From: Pseudomonas bohemica
GTDB lineage: Bacteria; Pseudomonadota; Gammaproteobacteria; Pseudomonadales; Pseudomonadaceae
Reading direction: 5' to 3'
NCBI RefSeq assembly: GCF_002934685.1
Contig: NZ_NKHL01000114.1
Location: 101,642 to 165,641, forward strand
Length of the DNA stretch: 64,000 nucleotides
The position numbers and the translations under genes were made by a program. Positions 8,354 through 17,778 of the stretch are shown here, one piece after another. The stretch's first letter is position 1. Every line of letters begins with the position of its first letter. A model generated the notes under the pieces. That model saw only the letters and a program-made list of their open reading frames with translations, was not told where the DNA came from and did not search any database.

Positions 8354-9658
8354 TTAGTTCAGGTGTTCGACGCGAATGCGAACCACCGGCCCAGCCACGT
8401 CCTGCAAGGTTTCCAGTGCTTCGATGGCGTCGTTCATGCGTTGCTCGACCACGCGGTGGGTCAGCAGGATCATCGGCACCAGGCCGTCCTGCTCTTCGAC
8501 TTCCTTCTGCATGATCGACTCGATGTTGATCCCGCGCTCGGACAGGATGCTCGCCACCTGGGCCAGCACGCCCGGGTGGTCCTTGGCCTGAATGCGCAGG
8601 TAGTAGGCACTCTCGCATTCCTGGATCGGCAGGATCGGGTGAGCCGACAGCGAGTCCGGCTGGAATGCCAGGTGCGGAACGCGGTTTTCCGGGTCGGTGG
8701 TCAGGGCGCGAACGACATCGACCAGGTCAGCGACGACCGAAGAAGCGGTCGGCTCCATGCCGGCACCAGCACCGTAGAACAGGGTCGAACCGGCCGCATC
8801 GCCGTTGACCATCACCGCGTTCATCACGCCGTTGACGTTGGCGATCAGACGATCCGACGGGATCAGGGTCGGGTGAACACGCAGTTCGATACCGGCCGAT
8901 GTACTGCGCGCAACGCCCAGGTGCTTGATGCGATAGCCCAGCGCTTCGGCGTAGTTGACGTCGGCGGTGGTCAGTTTGGTAATGCCTTCTGTGTAGGCCT
9001 TGTCGAACTGCAGGGGAATACCGAACGCGATCGACGCCAGAATGGTCAGCTTGTGCGCAGCATCGATGCCTTCGACGTCGAAGGTCGGATCGGCTTCGGC
9101 ATAGCCCAGCGCCTGCGCTTCGGCCAGCACGTCAGGGAAGGTACGGCCCTTTTCGCGCATTTCGGTCAGGATAAAGTTGCCAGTGCCATTGACGATGCCG
9201 GCGACCCAGTTGATGCGGTTGGCAGCCAGGCCTTCGCGAATCGCCTTGATCACCGGAATACCGCCGGCGACTGCAGCTTCGAAGGCCACGATGACGCCCT
9301 TCTCACGGGCCTTTGCGAAGATTTCGTTGCCGTGGACGGCGATCAGCGCCTTGTTGGCGGTGACCACGTGCTTGCCGTTTTCGATGGCGTTGAGCACCAG
9401 TTCGCGGGCGACGGTGTAGCCGCCGATCAGTTCGATAACGATGTCGATTTCAGGGTTGCTGGCCACCTCGAAAACGTCGGTGGTGGTCGGGGTACCGGTA
9501 ATCTGGCAATTGGGGTTTGGTCTACGCACGGCAATTTGCGCCACTTCGATTCCACGCCCGGCACGGCGGGCAATTTCCTCGGCGTTACGCTTTAGCACAT
9601 TGAAGGTACCGCCACCGACAGTACCCAGCCCACAGATGCCTACTTTGACCGGTTTCAC
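8354..9658 (-). CDS. hom: Homoserine dehydrogenase
   Basis: 434 residues from GTG 9658, preceded by GGGGAG at good spacing; upstream in-frame ATGs give an unrelated extension. It reduces aspartate semialdehyde to homoserine. The NAD(P)-binding Rossmann motif GICGLGTVGGGTF is at the N-terminus. The catalytic-domain signature (GIVNGTGNFILTEM ... YAEADPTFDVEGIDAAHK) follows. A C-terminal ACT domain (DHPGVLAQVASILSERGINIESI) suggests threonine feedback control, as known for the family. It lies upstream of thrC and downstream of dsbC, with a hairpin between dsbC and hom. Confidence 0.96.
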   Translation of the reverse strand: MKPVKVGICGLGTVGGGTFNVLKRNAEEIARRAGRGIEVAQIAVRRPNPNCQITGTPTTTDVFEVASNPEIDIVIELIGGYTVARELVLNAIENGKHVVTANKALIAVHGNEIFAKAREKGVIVAFEAAVAGGIPVIKAIREGLAANRINWVAGIVNGTGNFILTEMREKGRTFPDVLAEAQALGYAEADPTFDVEGIDAAHKLTILASIAFGIPLQFDKAYTEGITKLTTADVNYAEALGYRIKHLGVARSTSAGIELRVHPTLIPSDRLIANVNGVMNAVMVNGDAAGSTLFYGAGAGMEPTASSVVADLVDVVRALTTDPENRVPHLAFQPDSLSAHPILPIQECESAYYLRIQAKDHPGVLAQVASILSERGINIESIMQKEVEEQDGLVPMILLTHRVVEQRMNDAIEALETLQDVAGPVVRIRVEHLN

Positions 9659-9671
9659 TATGAACTCCCCA

Positions 9672-9724
9672 TAAAACGGCCGACGCGAGGCCGGCCGTGA
9701 AAACAGCCGCAGTGGATGCGGCTC
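9672..9724 (-). terminator. Two hairpins between dsbC and hom
   Basis: ACGGCCG ... CGGCCGT (9676-9698), followed on the minus strand by TTTAT, is a plausible terminator of dsbC. A second hairpin AGCCGCA/TGCGGCT follows at 9704-9722. The short T-run means readthrough into hom is possible. Confidence 0.5.
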
Positions 9725-9794
9725 GCTATTGATGAAGCACCGACAGCGGCGGCGCTTCAACGCCCGTCGCAGACATGGCCGCGACGAGCAGAAA

Positions 9795-10535
9795 TTACTT
9801 GGCGCTGAGTGCCAGTTTGGCAACTTGCGGCGCCGGCTGGTAGCCCGGAATCACCTGACCGTCCGCCAGAACGATGGCTGGCGTGCCGTTGACCCCGATC
9901 GCCTGGCCGATTTCGAACTGCTTGGTGACCGGGTTATCGCATTTTGGCGCCTTGATGTTCTTGCCATCGACCATGCGATCCATCGCGTCGCGACGATCCT
10001 TGGAACACCACACCGCCTGCAGCTGTTCGTCACCTGGCGAGCCCAGGCCCTGACGCGGGAAGGCCACATAACGCACTTCGATGCCGCGTTTGTTCAGCTC
10101 AGGCACTTCGCCGTGCAGCTTGTGGCAATACGGGCAGGTGGTATCGGTGAAGACTGTAATGTGCGATTTGGTTTCGCCAACCGCCGGATAGACCACCATT
10201 TCTGCCGTCGGGATGCCGTTGATGGTTTTCGAGATCGCCTGACGCTCGACCTTTTCGGTCAGGTTGACTGGCTTGCCGCCTTGAATCTGATAGAGGTTGC
10301 CCTGCATGACGAACTGGCCGTCCGCGCTGGCGTACAGCACGCGACCGCCCTTCAGATTGACTTCGTACAGACCATTGAGCGGGCTGCTGGAAATGCTCTC
10401 GACCGGAATTTCCAGGTTCAGCGACTCCAGGGTCTTGCGGATGGCCTTGTCGGACGCCTCGTCGGCGTGGGCGAACAGAGTGAAAGTGCTGGCCAGCGCT
10501 ACCAGGGCAGCACCGATAAAACGAGTCACGCGCAT
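9795..10535 (-). CDS. dsbC: Thiol:disulfide interchange protein DsbC
   Basis: 246 residues from the ATG at 10535 (preceded by CGAGGAG), starting MRVTRFIGAALVALASTFTLFAHA, a clear Sec signal peptide. The mature protein has an N-terminal dimerisation region followed by a thioredoxin fold with active site CPYC (TDTTCPYCHKLHGEVPEL). A second cysteine pair lies later (WCSK ... KCDN). DsbC is the periplasmic disulfide isomerase that corrects wrongly paired cysteines and is kept reduced by DsbD. The xerD-dsbC-hom-thrC order is conserved in Pseudomonas. Confidence 0.95.
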   Translation of the reverse strand: MRVTRFIGAALVALASTFTLFAHADEASDKAIRKTLESLNLEIPVESISSSPLNGLYEVNLKGGRVLYASADGQFVMQGNLYQIQGGKPVNLTEKVERQAISKTINGIPTAEMVVYPAVGETKSHITVFTDTTCPYCHKLHGEVPELNKRGIEVRYVAFPRQGLGSPGDEQLQAVWCSKDRRDAMDRMVDGKNIKAPKCDNPVTKQFEIGQAIGVNGTPAIVLADGQVIPGYQPAPQVAKLALSAK

Positions 10536-10703
10536 GAAAACTCCTCGAGCGGTGGGCAGACGAGCGTGAATGAAACCGTCGGACACGAGCGTGCCGGGAG
10601 GTTTTCGACGCTCCAATCTGCGAAACCGGCAAAGCCTATCACATAAGGCTCGCGAGGCCGACGCCGACTGATGTAAGACTCGTCGTAAATTCCTGCCGCC
10701 GGA

Positions 10704-11600
10704 TTACCCGCGCGGATGATGTTTCGCGTGCAGATCCTGTAGTCGGGCTCGGGCGATGTGGGTATAGATCTGCGTGGTGGACAAATCGCTGTGCCCCAGC
10801 AGCATCTGTACGACCCGAAGATCGGCGCCGTGGTTGAGCAGGTGAGTGGCAAAGGCGTGGCGCAAGGTGTGTGGCGACAGCGACTTGCCGATCCCGGCGA
10901 CCTTGGCCTGAAGCTTGATGCGGTGCCAGAAGGTCTGGCGGGTCATCTGTTCGCCGCGCAGACTTGGGAAAAGCACATCGCTGGGGCGACCGTTGAGCAG
11001 CTCCTGACGCGCATCACGCATGTAGCGTTCGACCCAGACGATGGCCTCCTCGCCCATGGGAACCAACCGTTCCTTGCTGCCCTTGCCCATCACCCGCAAC
11101 ACACCCTGACGCAGGTTGACCTGCTCGAGGGTCAGACTGACCAGCTCTGTCACCCGCAGGCCGCAGGCATACAGCACCTCGAGCATGGCTCTGTCGCGCT
11201 GGCCGATGGCATCGCTTAGATCCGGCGCAGCCAGTAGCGCGTCGACGTCGGCCTCTGATAGGGATTTGGGCAGCGGCTTGCCCAGTTGTGGCATGTCGAC
11301 CTGCAAGGTGGGATCGACCGTGATCAGCTTTTCGCGCAGCAAGTAGCGATAAAAGCCACGTACTCCGGAAAGGAATCGGGCAGAAGAACGCGCCTTGTAG
11401 CCGTTGTCTACCCGCCAGGCAAGATGATCGAAAATCACCCCGCGCTCGACGCTCATCAGCTCGATCCCCCGCTCCTGCAACCAGCCGTTGAACAACGCCA
11501 AGTCGCTGCGATACGAATCCCGGGTATTGTCCGACAGCCCCTTCTCCAGCCACAGGGCATCGAGGAAACGGTCAATCATGGGGTGGTCTAAAGCAGGCAT
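10704..11600 (-). CDS. xerD: Site-specific tyrosine recombinase XerD
   Basis: 298 residues, the standard XerD length. An N-terminal SAM-like core-binding domain (about 8-95) precedes the catalytic domain. The catalytic residues are visible: Arg in ACGLRVTEL (about 148), HxxR in SPHTLRHAFATHLL, His in LLGHSDLSTTQ, and the nucleophilic Tyr in IYTHI (about 279). XerD acts with XerC at dif to resolve chromosome dimers. Placement next to dsbC-hom-thrC supports XerD over XerC, which usually sits with dapF. Confidence 0.95.
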   Translation of the reverse strand: MPALDHPMIDRFLDALWLEKGLSDNTRDSYRSDLALFNGWLQERGIELMSVERGVIFDHLAWRVDNGYKARSSARFLSGVRGFYRYLLREKLITVDPTLQVDMPQLGKPLPKSLSEADVDALLAAPDLSDAIGQRDRAMLEVLYACGLRVTELVSLTLEQVNLRQGVLRVMGKGSKERLVPMGEEAIVWVERYMRDARQELLNGRPSDVLFPSLRGEQMTRQTFWHRIKLQAKVAGIGKSLSPHTLRHAFATHLLNHGADLRVVQMLLGHSDLSTTQIYTHIARARLQDLHAKHHPRG

Positions 11601-11687
11601 GGAATCAGGCTTGAGCGGGGGAAAACGAGAGGCAGTCTTTCACATCCTTCGCAGCGATACAAAATCATCAGGAAGATGCCTGATCTG

Positions 11688-11775
11688 TGGGAGCGAGCTT
11701 GCTCAGGAAGACTGACTTCCTGGCACCCAGTTGTGGTGGGTGTTATGTCGTTCGTGAGCAAGCTCACTGCCACGG
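11688..11775. repeat. REP pair (GGGAGCGAGCTTGCTC type)
   Basis: Two inverted copies: TGTGGGAGCGAGCTTGCTCA near 11690 and TGAGCAAGCTCACTGCCAC near 11755. This matches the extragenic palindromic element common in Pseudomonas. The rest of the gap 11601-11850 shows nothing else. Confidence 0.7.
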
Positions 11776-11851
11776 TGGAATGCGTGATCGGCGCGTGAGT
11801 AGCGGATAAATCTATAGTCGCGACAGCTCCGGAAACTTTTCTGCAGACAAC

Positions 11852-11880
11852 AAAAAAGCAGCCCGCAGGCTGCTTTTTCT
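11852..11880 (-). terminator. Rho-independent terminator of the rpsP-rplS operon
   Basis: AAAAAGCAGCC and GGCTGCTTTTT form a perfect 11-bp stem with a CGCA loop (11853-11878). The T-run on the minus strand ends the operon after rplS. Confidence 0.9.
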
Positions 11881-11897
11881 TGCATCGGAGACTGGGA

Positions 11898-12248
11898 TTA
11901 AACCAGTTTTTCCTTGATGCGAGCTGCTTTACCAGACAGGTCACGCAGGTAGTACAGTTTGGCTTTGCGAACGTCACCGCGACGCTTCACAGCCATGCTG
12001 TCGATTTGCGGGCTGTAGGTCTGGAAAGTACGCTCAACGCCAACACCGTTGGAAATTTTACGAACAGTGAAAGCACTGTTCACACCACGGTTACGCTTGG
12101 CGATTACAACGCCTTCGAACGCCTGCAGACGCGAACGGTCGCCTTCCTTCACTTTCACCTGAACGACAATGGTGTCGCCCGGGGCAAAGGGAGGGATCTC
12201 TTTGGTCATCTGCTCTGCTTCGAGTGCAAGAATGATTTTGTTGGTCAT
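11898..12248 (-). CDS. rplS: Large-subunit ribosomal protein L19
   Basis: 116 residues, the family's usual length, starting MTNKIILALEAEQMTKEIPPF. L19 sits at the 30S-50S interface and contacts 16S rRNA in bridges. Conserved stretches are GDTIVVQVKVKEGDRSRLQAFEG and RGVNSAFTVRKISNGVGVER. It is the last gene of rpsP-rimM-trmD-rplS, followed by a strong terminator. Confidence 0.98.
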   Translation of the reverse strand: MTNKIILALEAEQMTKEIPPFAPGDTIVVQVKVKEGDRSRLQAFEGVVIAKRNRGVNSAFTVRKISNGVGVERTFQTYSPQIDSMAVKRRGDVRKAKLYYLRDLSGKAARIKEKLV

Positions 12249-12291
12249 GCTGTGCTCCTAAGGTAAATCAGTCGGATTTACCATCGATACG

Positions 12292-13044
12292 TTAACTATC
12301 GTCCCGCTCGCGGAGATATTCCGCCAGCAGCTTCTTCTCTTCTCCAGAAAGCGAGCGGCTTTCCAGAAGATCGGCGCGTCGTTCATAGGTCCGCCCAAGG
12401 GACTGCTGTAAACGCCAACGCCGGATGTGTGCGTGATTGCCACTTAGCAACACGTCGGGAACACGCTGATCCGCATACACCTCCGGTCGGGTGTAATGCG
12501 GGCAATCCAGCAGACCGTCCGTGAAGGAATCTTCCTCCGCGGAATCCACATGCCCTAAAGCTCCAGGCAGCAGTCGCGTAACCGCATCTATCAGGACCAT
12601 GGCCGGCAATTCCCCGCCCGACAACACATAGTCACCAATCGACCACTCTTCATCGACATGAGTATCAATAAAACGCTCGTCGATGCCTTCATAACGACCG
12701 GCAATCAGGATAAGTGCTTCTTCCTGCGCCAGTTCGCGTACCGCAGACTGATCCAGCTTGCGGCCTTGTGGCGACAGGTAAATCACCTTCGCCGCATCCC
12801 CTGCCGCCTGCCTGGCCTGAACCAGAGCATCTTCCAGAGGCTTGATCTTCATCACCATGCCAGGGCCACCGCCAAACGGGCGATCGTCCACAGTGTGATG
12901 CCGATCCGTGGTGTAGTCCCGCGGATTCCAACAAGTGAGCTGCAACAACCCTTGTTTCACCGCACGGCTGGTGATGCCGTATTCGCTGATGGCGGAAAAC
13001 ATCTCGGGAAACAGACTGATGACCTCTATGCGCAGGCTAGCCAT
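12292..13044 (-). CDS. trmD: tRNA (guanine-37-N1)-methyltransferase
   Basis: 250 residues, starting MASLRIEVISLFPEMFSAIS. It methylates G37 next to the anticodon of tRNAs reading CNN codons, preventing +1 frameshifting. The SAM-binding trefoil-knot motifs are visible: DDRPFGGGPGMVM near residue 55, and IGDYVLSGGELPAMVLIDA. It starts 3 bases after the rimM stop, implying translational coupling in the rpsP operon. Confidence 0.97.
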   Translation of the reverse strand: MASLRIEVISLFPEMFSAISEYGITSRAVKQGLLQLTCWNPRDYTTDRHHTVDDRPFGGGPGMVMKIKPLEDALVQARQAAGDAAKVIYLSPQGRKLDQSAVRELAQEEALILIAGRYEGIDERFIDTHVDEEWSIGDYVLSGGELPAMVLIDAVTRLLPGALGHVDSAEEDSFTDGLLDCPHYTRPEVYADQRVPDVLLSGNHAHIRRWRLQQSLGRTYERRADLLESRSLSGEEKKLLAEYLRERDDS

Positions 13045-13047
13045 TGC

Positions 13048-13584
13048 TTAGAAATCCGCGTCCCAATCCACCTTCATCTCGCCTGCAACCAGATCGACGG
13101 CCAACACACATTGCTCCGTATAGGGCAACAAGCGTTCGCGATCATCCAGACTGCCTGCGCAGGGTTTGACCACCATTACATCGTTCGAGCCGGTTTCCAG
13201 AAGATGATCGATTTTCCCGAGCAACTGCCCAAGGTGATCGATGACCTTCAAACCCACGAGCTGGTACCAGTAGTATTCGCCGTCGGTCAGATCAGGAAGC
13301 ATGTTGCGCGGCACGCAGATCTCATAACCAGCCAGAAGACGAGCTTCTTCGCGATCATCGAGACCCTTGAGCTTCGCGACCAGGAACTTGTCGTTCCCGC
13401 GCCCGCTGACCAGCTCAACCTGCTTCACATTGCCTTCGCGCTTGAGCGTCCAGGTTTTGTACTGCAACAGGTTTTCAGTCGGATCAGTAAAGGAATACAC
13501 CTTCACTTCGCCGCGAACGCCATGAACAGAATAAATTTTGCCGATAACGATCAAGTCATCAGCAACAACTGGCGTCGCGTTCAT
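13048..13584 (-). CDS. rimM: 16S rRNA processing protein RimM
   Basis: 178 residues. The N-terminal beta-barrel domain has LIVIGKIYSVHGVRGEVKVYSFTD. The C-terminal PRC-barrel domain has DGEYYWYQLVGLKVID and LLPYTEQCVLAVDLVAGEMKVDW. RimM binds ribosomal protein S19 and helps mature the 30S head. It lies between rpsP (5 bases upstream) and trmD (3 bases downstream), the conserved operon order. Confidence 0.97.
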   Translation of the reverse strand: MNATPVVADDLIVIGKIYSVHGVRGEVKVYSFTDPTENLLQYKTWTLKREGNVKQVELVSGRGNDKFLVAKLKGLDDREEARLLAGYEICVPRNMLPDLTDGEYYWYQLVGLKVIDHLGQLLGKIDHLLETGSNDVMVVKPCAGSLDDRERLLPYTEQCVLAVDLVAGEMKVDWDADF

Positions 13585-13589
13585 ATTGC

Positions 13590-13841
13590 TCAGGCCGCAG
13601 CCTTGGCAGATTCCTTCAACAACTGAGCAACGCGCTCAGAAGGTTGTGCACCAACGCTCAGCCAGTAGGCTACGCGCTCTTGGTTCACGGACAGACGGAT
13701 TTCCTGACCACGGGCAACCGGGTTGAAGAAACCGATTTGTTCCTTGTGCGAACCGTCGCGTGGGTTACGGCTGTCGGTCACAGTCAGGTGGTAGAACGGG
13801 CGCTTTTTGGAGCCGCCAAGGGCAAGACGGATTGTTAGCAT
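13590..13841 (-). CDS. rpsP: Small-subunit ribosomal protein S16
   Basis: 83 residues from the ATG at 13841, preceded by ACAGGAAC. It starts MLTIRLALGGSKKRPFYHLTV and has RNPRDGSHKEQIGFFNP, diagnostic of S16. A longer in-frame reading adds an unrelated cysteine-rich extension and was not used. S16 is an early-binding 30S assembly protein. It is the first gene of the operon; the promoter should lie in 13842-13960. Confidence 0.97.
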   Translation of the reverse strand: MLTIRLALGGSKKRPFYHLTVTDSRNPRDGSHKEQIGFFNPVARGQEIRLSVNQERVAYWLSVGAQPSERVAQLLKESAKAAA

Positions 13842-14049
13842 TGAACAAAGTTCCTGTAGTCGGTGCTGCAAATCTAAGATGCACAGCGGGCATGGGTGCC
13901 CGAAAGGCCGCATATTCTAAGGAATATCCGGAGTTTTGCAAATGACTTTTTCCGGCAGGAGCCGCAAGGCCATCAAGATTTGCCGAGGAGCCGTCAACAT
14001 CGACGACTATTAAGCGCCTGCCAAAGCAGGCCAGTGGGAGGGTTTTCCC

Positions 14050-14086
14050 AAAGAAGGACGCGCGGAACGGGTCCCGCGCGCTGCAA
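14050..14086 (-). terminator. Probable terminator of ffh
   Basis: GCGCGG ... CCGCGC hairpin immediately after the ffh stop, followed on the minus strand by TCCTTCTTT. The stem is GC-rich and the T-run broken, so termination may be partial. Confidence 0.5.
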
Positions 14087-14087
14087 A

Positions 14088-15464
14088 TCACATCTTGGGC
14101 ATGCCACCGCCGGGCAGCATTCCACCCATTCCGCGCATCATTTTGGCCATGCCGCCTTTGGTCGAGAACTTCTTCATCATCTTCTGCATCTGCTTGTGCT
14201 GCTTGATCAGACGCCCGATGTCCTGCACCTGGGTGCCGGAACCCATGGCGATACGGCGTTTGCGCGAACCGCTGATCAGCTCAGGGTCACGACGCTCGGC
14301 CGGGGTCATGGAGTTGATGATGGCTTCCATTTGCTTGAACTGCTTTTCAGCGGCGCTTTGTGCGTTACCCATCTGCGACAGGTTGACGCCACCAATGCTC
14401 GGCAGTTTGTCCATGAGGCCGCCAAGACCGCCCATGCTCTTCATCTGTTGCAGCTGATCGCGGAAGTCTTCGAGGTCGAAGCCCTTGCCTTTCTTCAGCT
14501 TCTTGGCCAGTTTGTCGGCCTTTTCCTTGTCGAGGGTCTGCTCGGCCTGTTCGATCAGGCTAAGCACGTCACCCATGCCGAGGATGCGCGAAGCGATACG
14601 GTCAGGGTGGAACGGCTCCAGCGCCTCGCTCTTCTCGCCCATACCGATGAACTTGATCGGCTTGCCGGTGATGGCACGGACCGACAATGCAGCACCGCCT
14701 CGGGCGTCGCCGTCGACCTTGGTCAGAATCACGCCGGTCAGTGGCAGCGCGTCGCCAAAGGCCTTGGCGGTGTTGGCGGCATCCTGACCGGTCATGGCGT
14801 CAACCACGAACAGGGTTTCAGCCGGCTTGACTGCCGCGTGCAGCGCCTGGATCTCGCCCATCATTTCGGCGTCGATATGCAGACGGCCGGCGGTGTCGAG
14901 GATCACGACGTCAATGAACTTGAGCTTGGCTTCTCTGATAGCTGCTTCTGCGATAGCCACTGGCTTCTGGCTGATATCGGACGGGAAGAACGTCACGCCG
15001 ATGTCGTTGGCCAGGGTTTCCAGCTGCTTGATCGCTGCAGGACGGTAAACGTCCGCAGACACCACCATCACGCTTTTCTTTTTGCGCTCCTTGAGGAATT
15101 TCGCCAGCTTGCCCGCGGTGGTGGTCTTACCCGCACCCTGCAGACCCGCCATCAGGATGACCGCCGGCGGCGCGACGTTGAGGGTCAGCTCTTCGTTGGC
15201 CGCCCCCATCATCTCTTCTAGCTCGGCCTGGACGATCTTCACGAACGCCTGGCCCGGCGTCAGGCTGCGCGACACCTCGGTGCCAACGGCGCGCTCCTTG
15301 ATGCGATTGACGAACTCCTTGACCACCGGCAAGGCGACGTCGGCTTCGAGCAGCGCCATACGCACTTCACGCAGAGTGTCCTTGATGTTGTCCTCGGTCA
15401 GCTTGGCTTTGCCGGTGACCTGGCGCAGCGTCTGCGAGAGACGATCTGTCAGATTTTCAAACAT
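14088..15464 (-). CDS. ffh: Signal recognition particle protein Ffh (SRP54)
   Basis: 458 residues. The N domain (1-85) is followed by the GTPase G domain with P-loop GLQGAGKTTTAGKLA (about 104), DTAGRLH and TKVDGDARGGAAL. The methionine-rich M domain (from about 300) ends MMRGMGGMLPGGGMPKM and binds 4.5S RNA and signal peptides. It targets inner-membrane proteins to FtsY and SecYEG co-translationally. It is transcribed divergently from the CcsA/YpjD-like gene. Confidence 0.98.
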   Translation of the reverse strand: MFENLTDRLSQTLRQVTGKAKLTEDNIKDTLREVRMALLEADVALPVVKEFVNRIKERAVGTEVSRSLTPGQAFVKIVQAELEEMMGAANEELTLNVAPPAVILMAGLQGAGKTTTAGKLAKFLKERKKKSVMVVSADVYRPAAIKQLETLANDIGVTFFPSDISQKPVAIAEAAIREAKLKFIDVVILDTAGRLHIDAEMMGEIQALHAAVKPAETLFVVDAMTGQDAANTAKAFGDALPLTGVILTKVDGDARGGAALSVRAITGKPIKFIGMGEKSEALEPFHPDRIASRILGMGDVLSLIEQAEQTLDKEKADKLAKKLKKGKGFDLEDFRDQLQQMKSMGGLGGLMDKLPSIGGVNLSQMGNAQSAAEKQFKQMEAIINSMTPAERRDPELISGSRKRRIAMGSGTQVQDIGRLIKQHKQMQKMMKKFSTKGGMAKMMRGMGGMLPGGGMPKM

Positions 15465-15714
15465 GCGTGATCCTTTGAGTTCGTGCGAACCCCGGTTGGT
15501 GCGGCGCTGTGCTGTATAAGGCCCCTATACGACGCGCAAAAAGCGCTACATATATAGAAGAGAACAGCGCTCGGCGAGCCTGTGGCTTGAGCAGGTCGCG
15601 GATTATAGCGAAGACTCCGCCGCACGGACACCATGACGTCTGCTTCTGTGGTCTTTCGTGCAATGTCGGTTCTATGCCAAACTCAGCGGCTTTCGGGCAC
15701 GCCCAACAGGATCT

Positions 15715-16527
15715 ATGTTCCCATTGTCACCGAGTTTGCTATTCAGCCTCGCCGCCGCCCTGCTTTACGCCGCTGCGACTCTCTATCAAGGCACTCGCCT
15801 GCGTCAGGGCAAGAAGGCCGATAAATGGCTGCTGTGCCTTATCGGCACTCTTGCTGTCACCTGCCAGGCCAGTGCGCTTTTCGGCCAACTGGTACGCCCG
15901 ATCGGCCTGGGACTGGACTTCTTCAGTGCCGCCAGCCTGATCGCCGTCGCAGTGATCATCGTGACCATGCTGGCGTGTATTCGCATCCCGGTGGAAATCC
16001 TGCTGATCCTGCTGTTCCCGCTAGGGCTGTTGACGACCTTGATGGCGCAGTTCGCACCCAGCGGTACACTCCAGCCCATCCTCGGCGAACAGGGCCTGAT
16101 CGGCCACATTCTGCTGTCGATCCTGGCATACGGCATGTTCACCATCGCAGTTTTTCAGGCCCTGTTGTTGCTATTGCAGAACCGACAGTTGAAGAACAAG
16201 CACCCCTCAGGACTGATCAAGAATTTCCCGCCGCTGCAAACCATGGAAAGCCTGCTGTTCGGTTTCCTGTGGGCCGGCTGGACGCTTTTGTCGATGTCGC
16301 TGATTTCCGGCTGGCTGTTCGTCGAAAACCTGTTCGCGCAGCATCTGGTGCACAAGACACTGCTGTCGATCCTCGCCTGGATCGTGTTCAGCGTCCTGTT
16401 ATGGGGCCGCACCCGCCTGGGCTGGCGTGGACACAAGGCGATCCGCTGGACCCTGGGCGGCTTCCTGCTGTTGATGCTTGCCTACTTCGGCAGCAAGCTC
16501 GTACGCGAATACATCCTGCACATCTGA
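15715..16527 (+). CDS. CcsA/HemX-type cytochrome c assembly membrane protein (YpjD-like)
   Basis: 270 residues starting MFPLSPSLLFSLAAALLYAA at 15715, preceded closely by AGGAT. About eight hydrophobic helices cover most of the protein. The segment GLIGHILLSILAYGMFTIAVFQALLLLLQ and the WAGWTLL motif are typical of the cytochrome c assembly (HemX/CcsA) family. These proteins often sit next to ffh and a CBS-domain protein in Pseudomonas; E. coli YpjD is the named relative. A role in haem handling is known for relatives but not shown here. The next gene starts 13 bases later. Confidence 0.85.
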   Translation: MFPLSPSLLFSLAAALLYAAATLYQGTRLRQGKKADKWLLCLIGTLAVTCQASALFGQLVRPIGLGLDFFSAASLIAVAVIIVTMLACIRIPVEILLILLFPLGLLTTLMAQFAPSGTLQPILGEQGLIGHILLSILAYGMFTIAVFQALLLLLQNRQLKNKHPSGLIKNFPPLQTMESLLFGFLWAGWTLLSMSLISGWLFVENLFAQHLVHKTLLSILAWIVFSVLLWGRTRLGWRGHKAIRWTLGGFLLLMLAYFGSKLVREYILHI

Positions 16528-16539
16528 CGGGCACTGATC

Positions 16540-17778
16540 ATGGATAACCTGCCCACCGGCACGATGCTTGCGCTGCTCGCCCTGCTCACGCTGGGGTCCG
16601 CGCTGTTCACTGCGGTGGAAGCGGCCCATCACAACCTGCGCGCGGTGCACGTCAACCCGCGCTCTACCGAGCCGCCCAAGCCAGTGCTGGCGTTCAACCT
16701 CAACAGCCTGATTTTGGGCAATACGCTGCTCAAGGTCCTGATCACGGTTCTGGCAACGCTGCTGGCAATCGGTCAGTGGTACTACCATGGCCCGCTGATC
16801 GCCTGGATCGCCGTGGCCAGCGTATTGGTGACCGTCACTGAATTCATTCCGCGCAAACTCGCGTCCCGTCGGCCTGAAGCCATTGTGCTGCTGGGCAACA
16901 ACGTGTTGCGCATCCCAATGCGTCTGCTACGGCCTTTGACCTGGGTCTATAAGAACGTCGCCAAGCTGCTGTTGCGCCCGTTCCTGTCCAAGCGTCGGCC
17001 GGATACCGCTGCCGATGACGATGATATGGGTCCGACGATCTATCAGGACAACGAAAGCCATTTCGGCCGCTCCCGAGTCATTTCCGGGATTCATGCACTG
17101 GACAGCATGACCGTCAACGACATCCTTGTGCCACGCAGTGAAGTGGACGGCATCAATCTGGACGATACCATCGAGGAAATCGTCGACAAGCTCATCATCT
17201 CGCGCCATACCCGCCTACCGGTGTATCACAACGACATCAACCAGGTTGAAGGGGTGCTCAACACGCGGATGATCAGTCACCTGTTGCCACGGGGACAACT
17301 GACCAAGCAAGCGCTGAAAGCGGCCTGCTATGAGCCATACTTCGTCCCGGAAAGCACCCCGCTGCAGCTGCAATTGTTGAACTTCCACAAGCAACAGCGA
17401 CGACTGGGTGTGGTGGTCGATGAATATGGCGAGGTGCAGGGTATTGTCAGCCTGGAAGACATTCTCGAAGAGATCGTCGGCGAATTCGAAAGCGAGCAAT
17501 CCCTGGACAACCCGCATATTCACCCGCAGCCGGACGGACGGCTGGTGGTCGAAGGCGCGGCCTCCATCCGCGACCTCAACAAGAGCCTGGGCTGGCACCT
17601 GCCTGCCGACGGCCCCAAGACCCTCAACGGTTTGATTACCGAGGCCCTGGAAACCATTCCCGACAGCTCGGTGTGCTTGAAGATCGGGCCGTATCGCCTG
17701 GAAACCCTGGAAACCGAAGACAATCGAGTGACCCGCGTGCTCATGTGGCAGAACACGCGGACCAAGGACGTCATTTAA
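16540..17778 (+). CDS. CNNM/CorC-type membrane protein with DUF21, CBS pair and CorC_HlyC domains
   Basis: 412 residues. The N-terminal DUF21 membrane domain has about four helices over residues 1-130, including VTEFIPRKLASRRPE. Two CBS domains follow (about 180-305; VNDILVPRSEVDGINLDDT and GVVVDEYGEVQGIVSLEDILEEIVGE), then a C-terminal CorC/HlyC domain (about 320-405). Family members (YfjD, CNNM) are linked to magnesium and cobalt export or homeostasis; the substrate here is inferred. It lies 13 bases downstream of the YpjD-like gene and is probably co-transcribed. Confidence 0.88.
   Translation: MDNLPTGTMLALLALLTLGSALFTAVEAAHHNLRAVHVNPRSTEPPKPVLAFNLNSLILGNTLLKVLITVLATLLAIGQWYYHGPLIAWIAVASVLVTVTEFIPRKLASRRPEAIVLLGNNVLRIPMRLLRPLTWVYKNVAKLLLRPFLSKRRPDTAADDDDMGPTIYQDNESHFGRSRVISGIHALDSMTVNDILVPRSEVDGINLDDTIEEIVDKLIISRHTRLPVYHNDINQVEGVLNTRMISHLLPRGQLTKQALKAACYEPYFVPESTPLQLQLLNFHKQQRRLGVVVDEYGEVQGIVSLEDILEEIVGEFESEQSLDNPHIHPQPDGRLVVEGAASIRDLNKSLGWHLPADGPKTLNGLITEALETIPDSSVCLKIGPYRLETLETEDNRVTRVLMWQNTRTKDVI

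Noticed and set aside
8354..9823. Longer Hom protein with a 55-residue N-terminal extension
   Set aside because: The extension is Arg/Ser/Pro-rich and non-homologous; GTG 9658 has a ribosome-binding site and gives the normal 434 residues.
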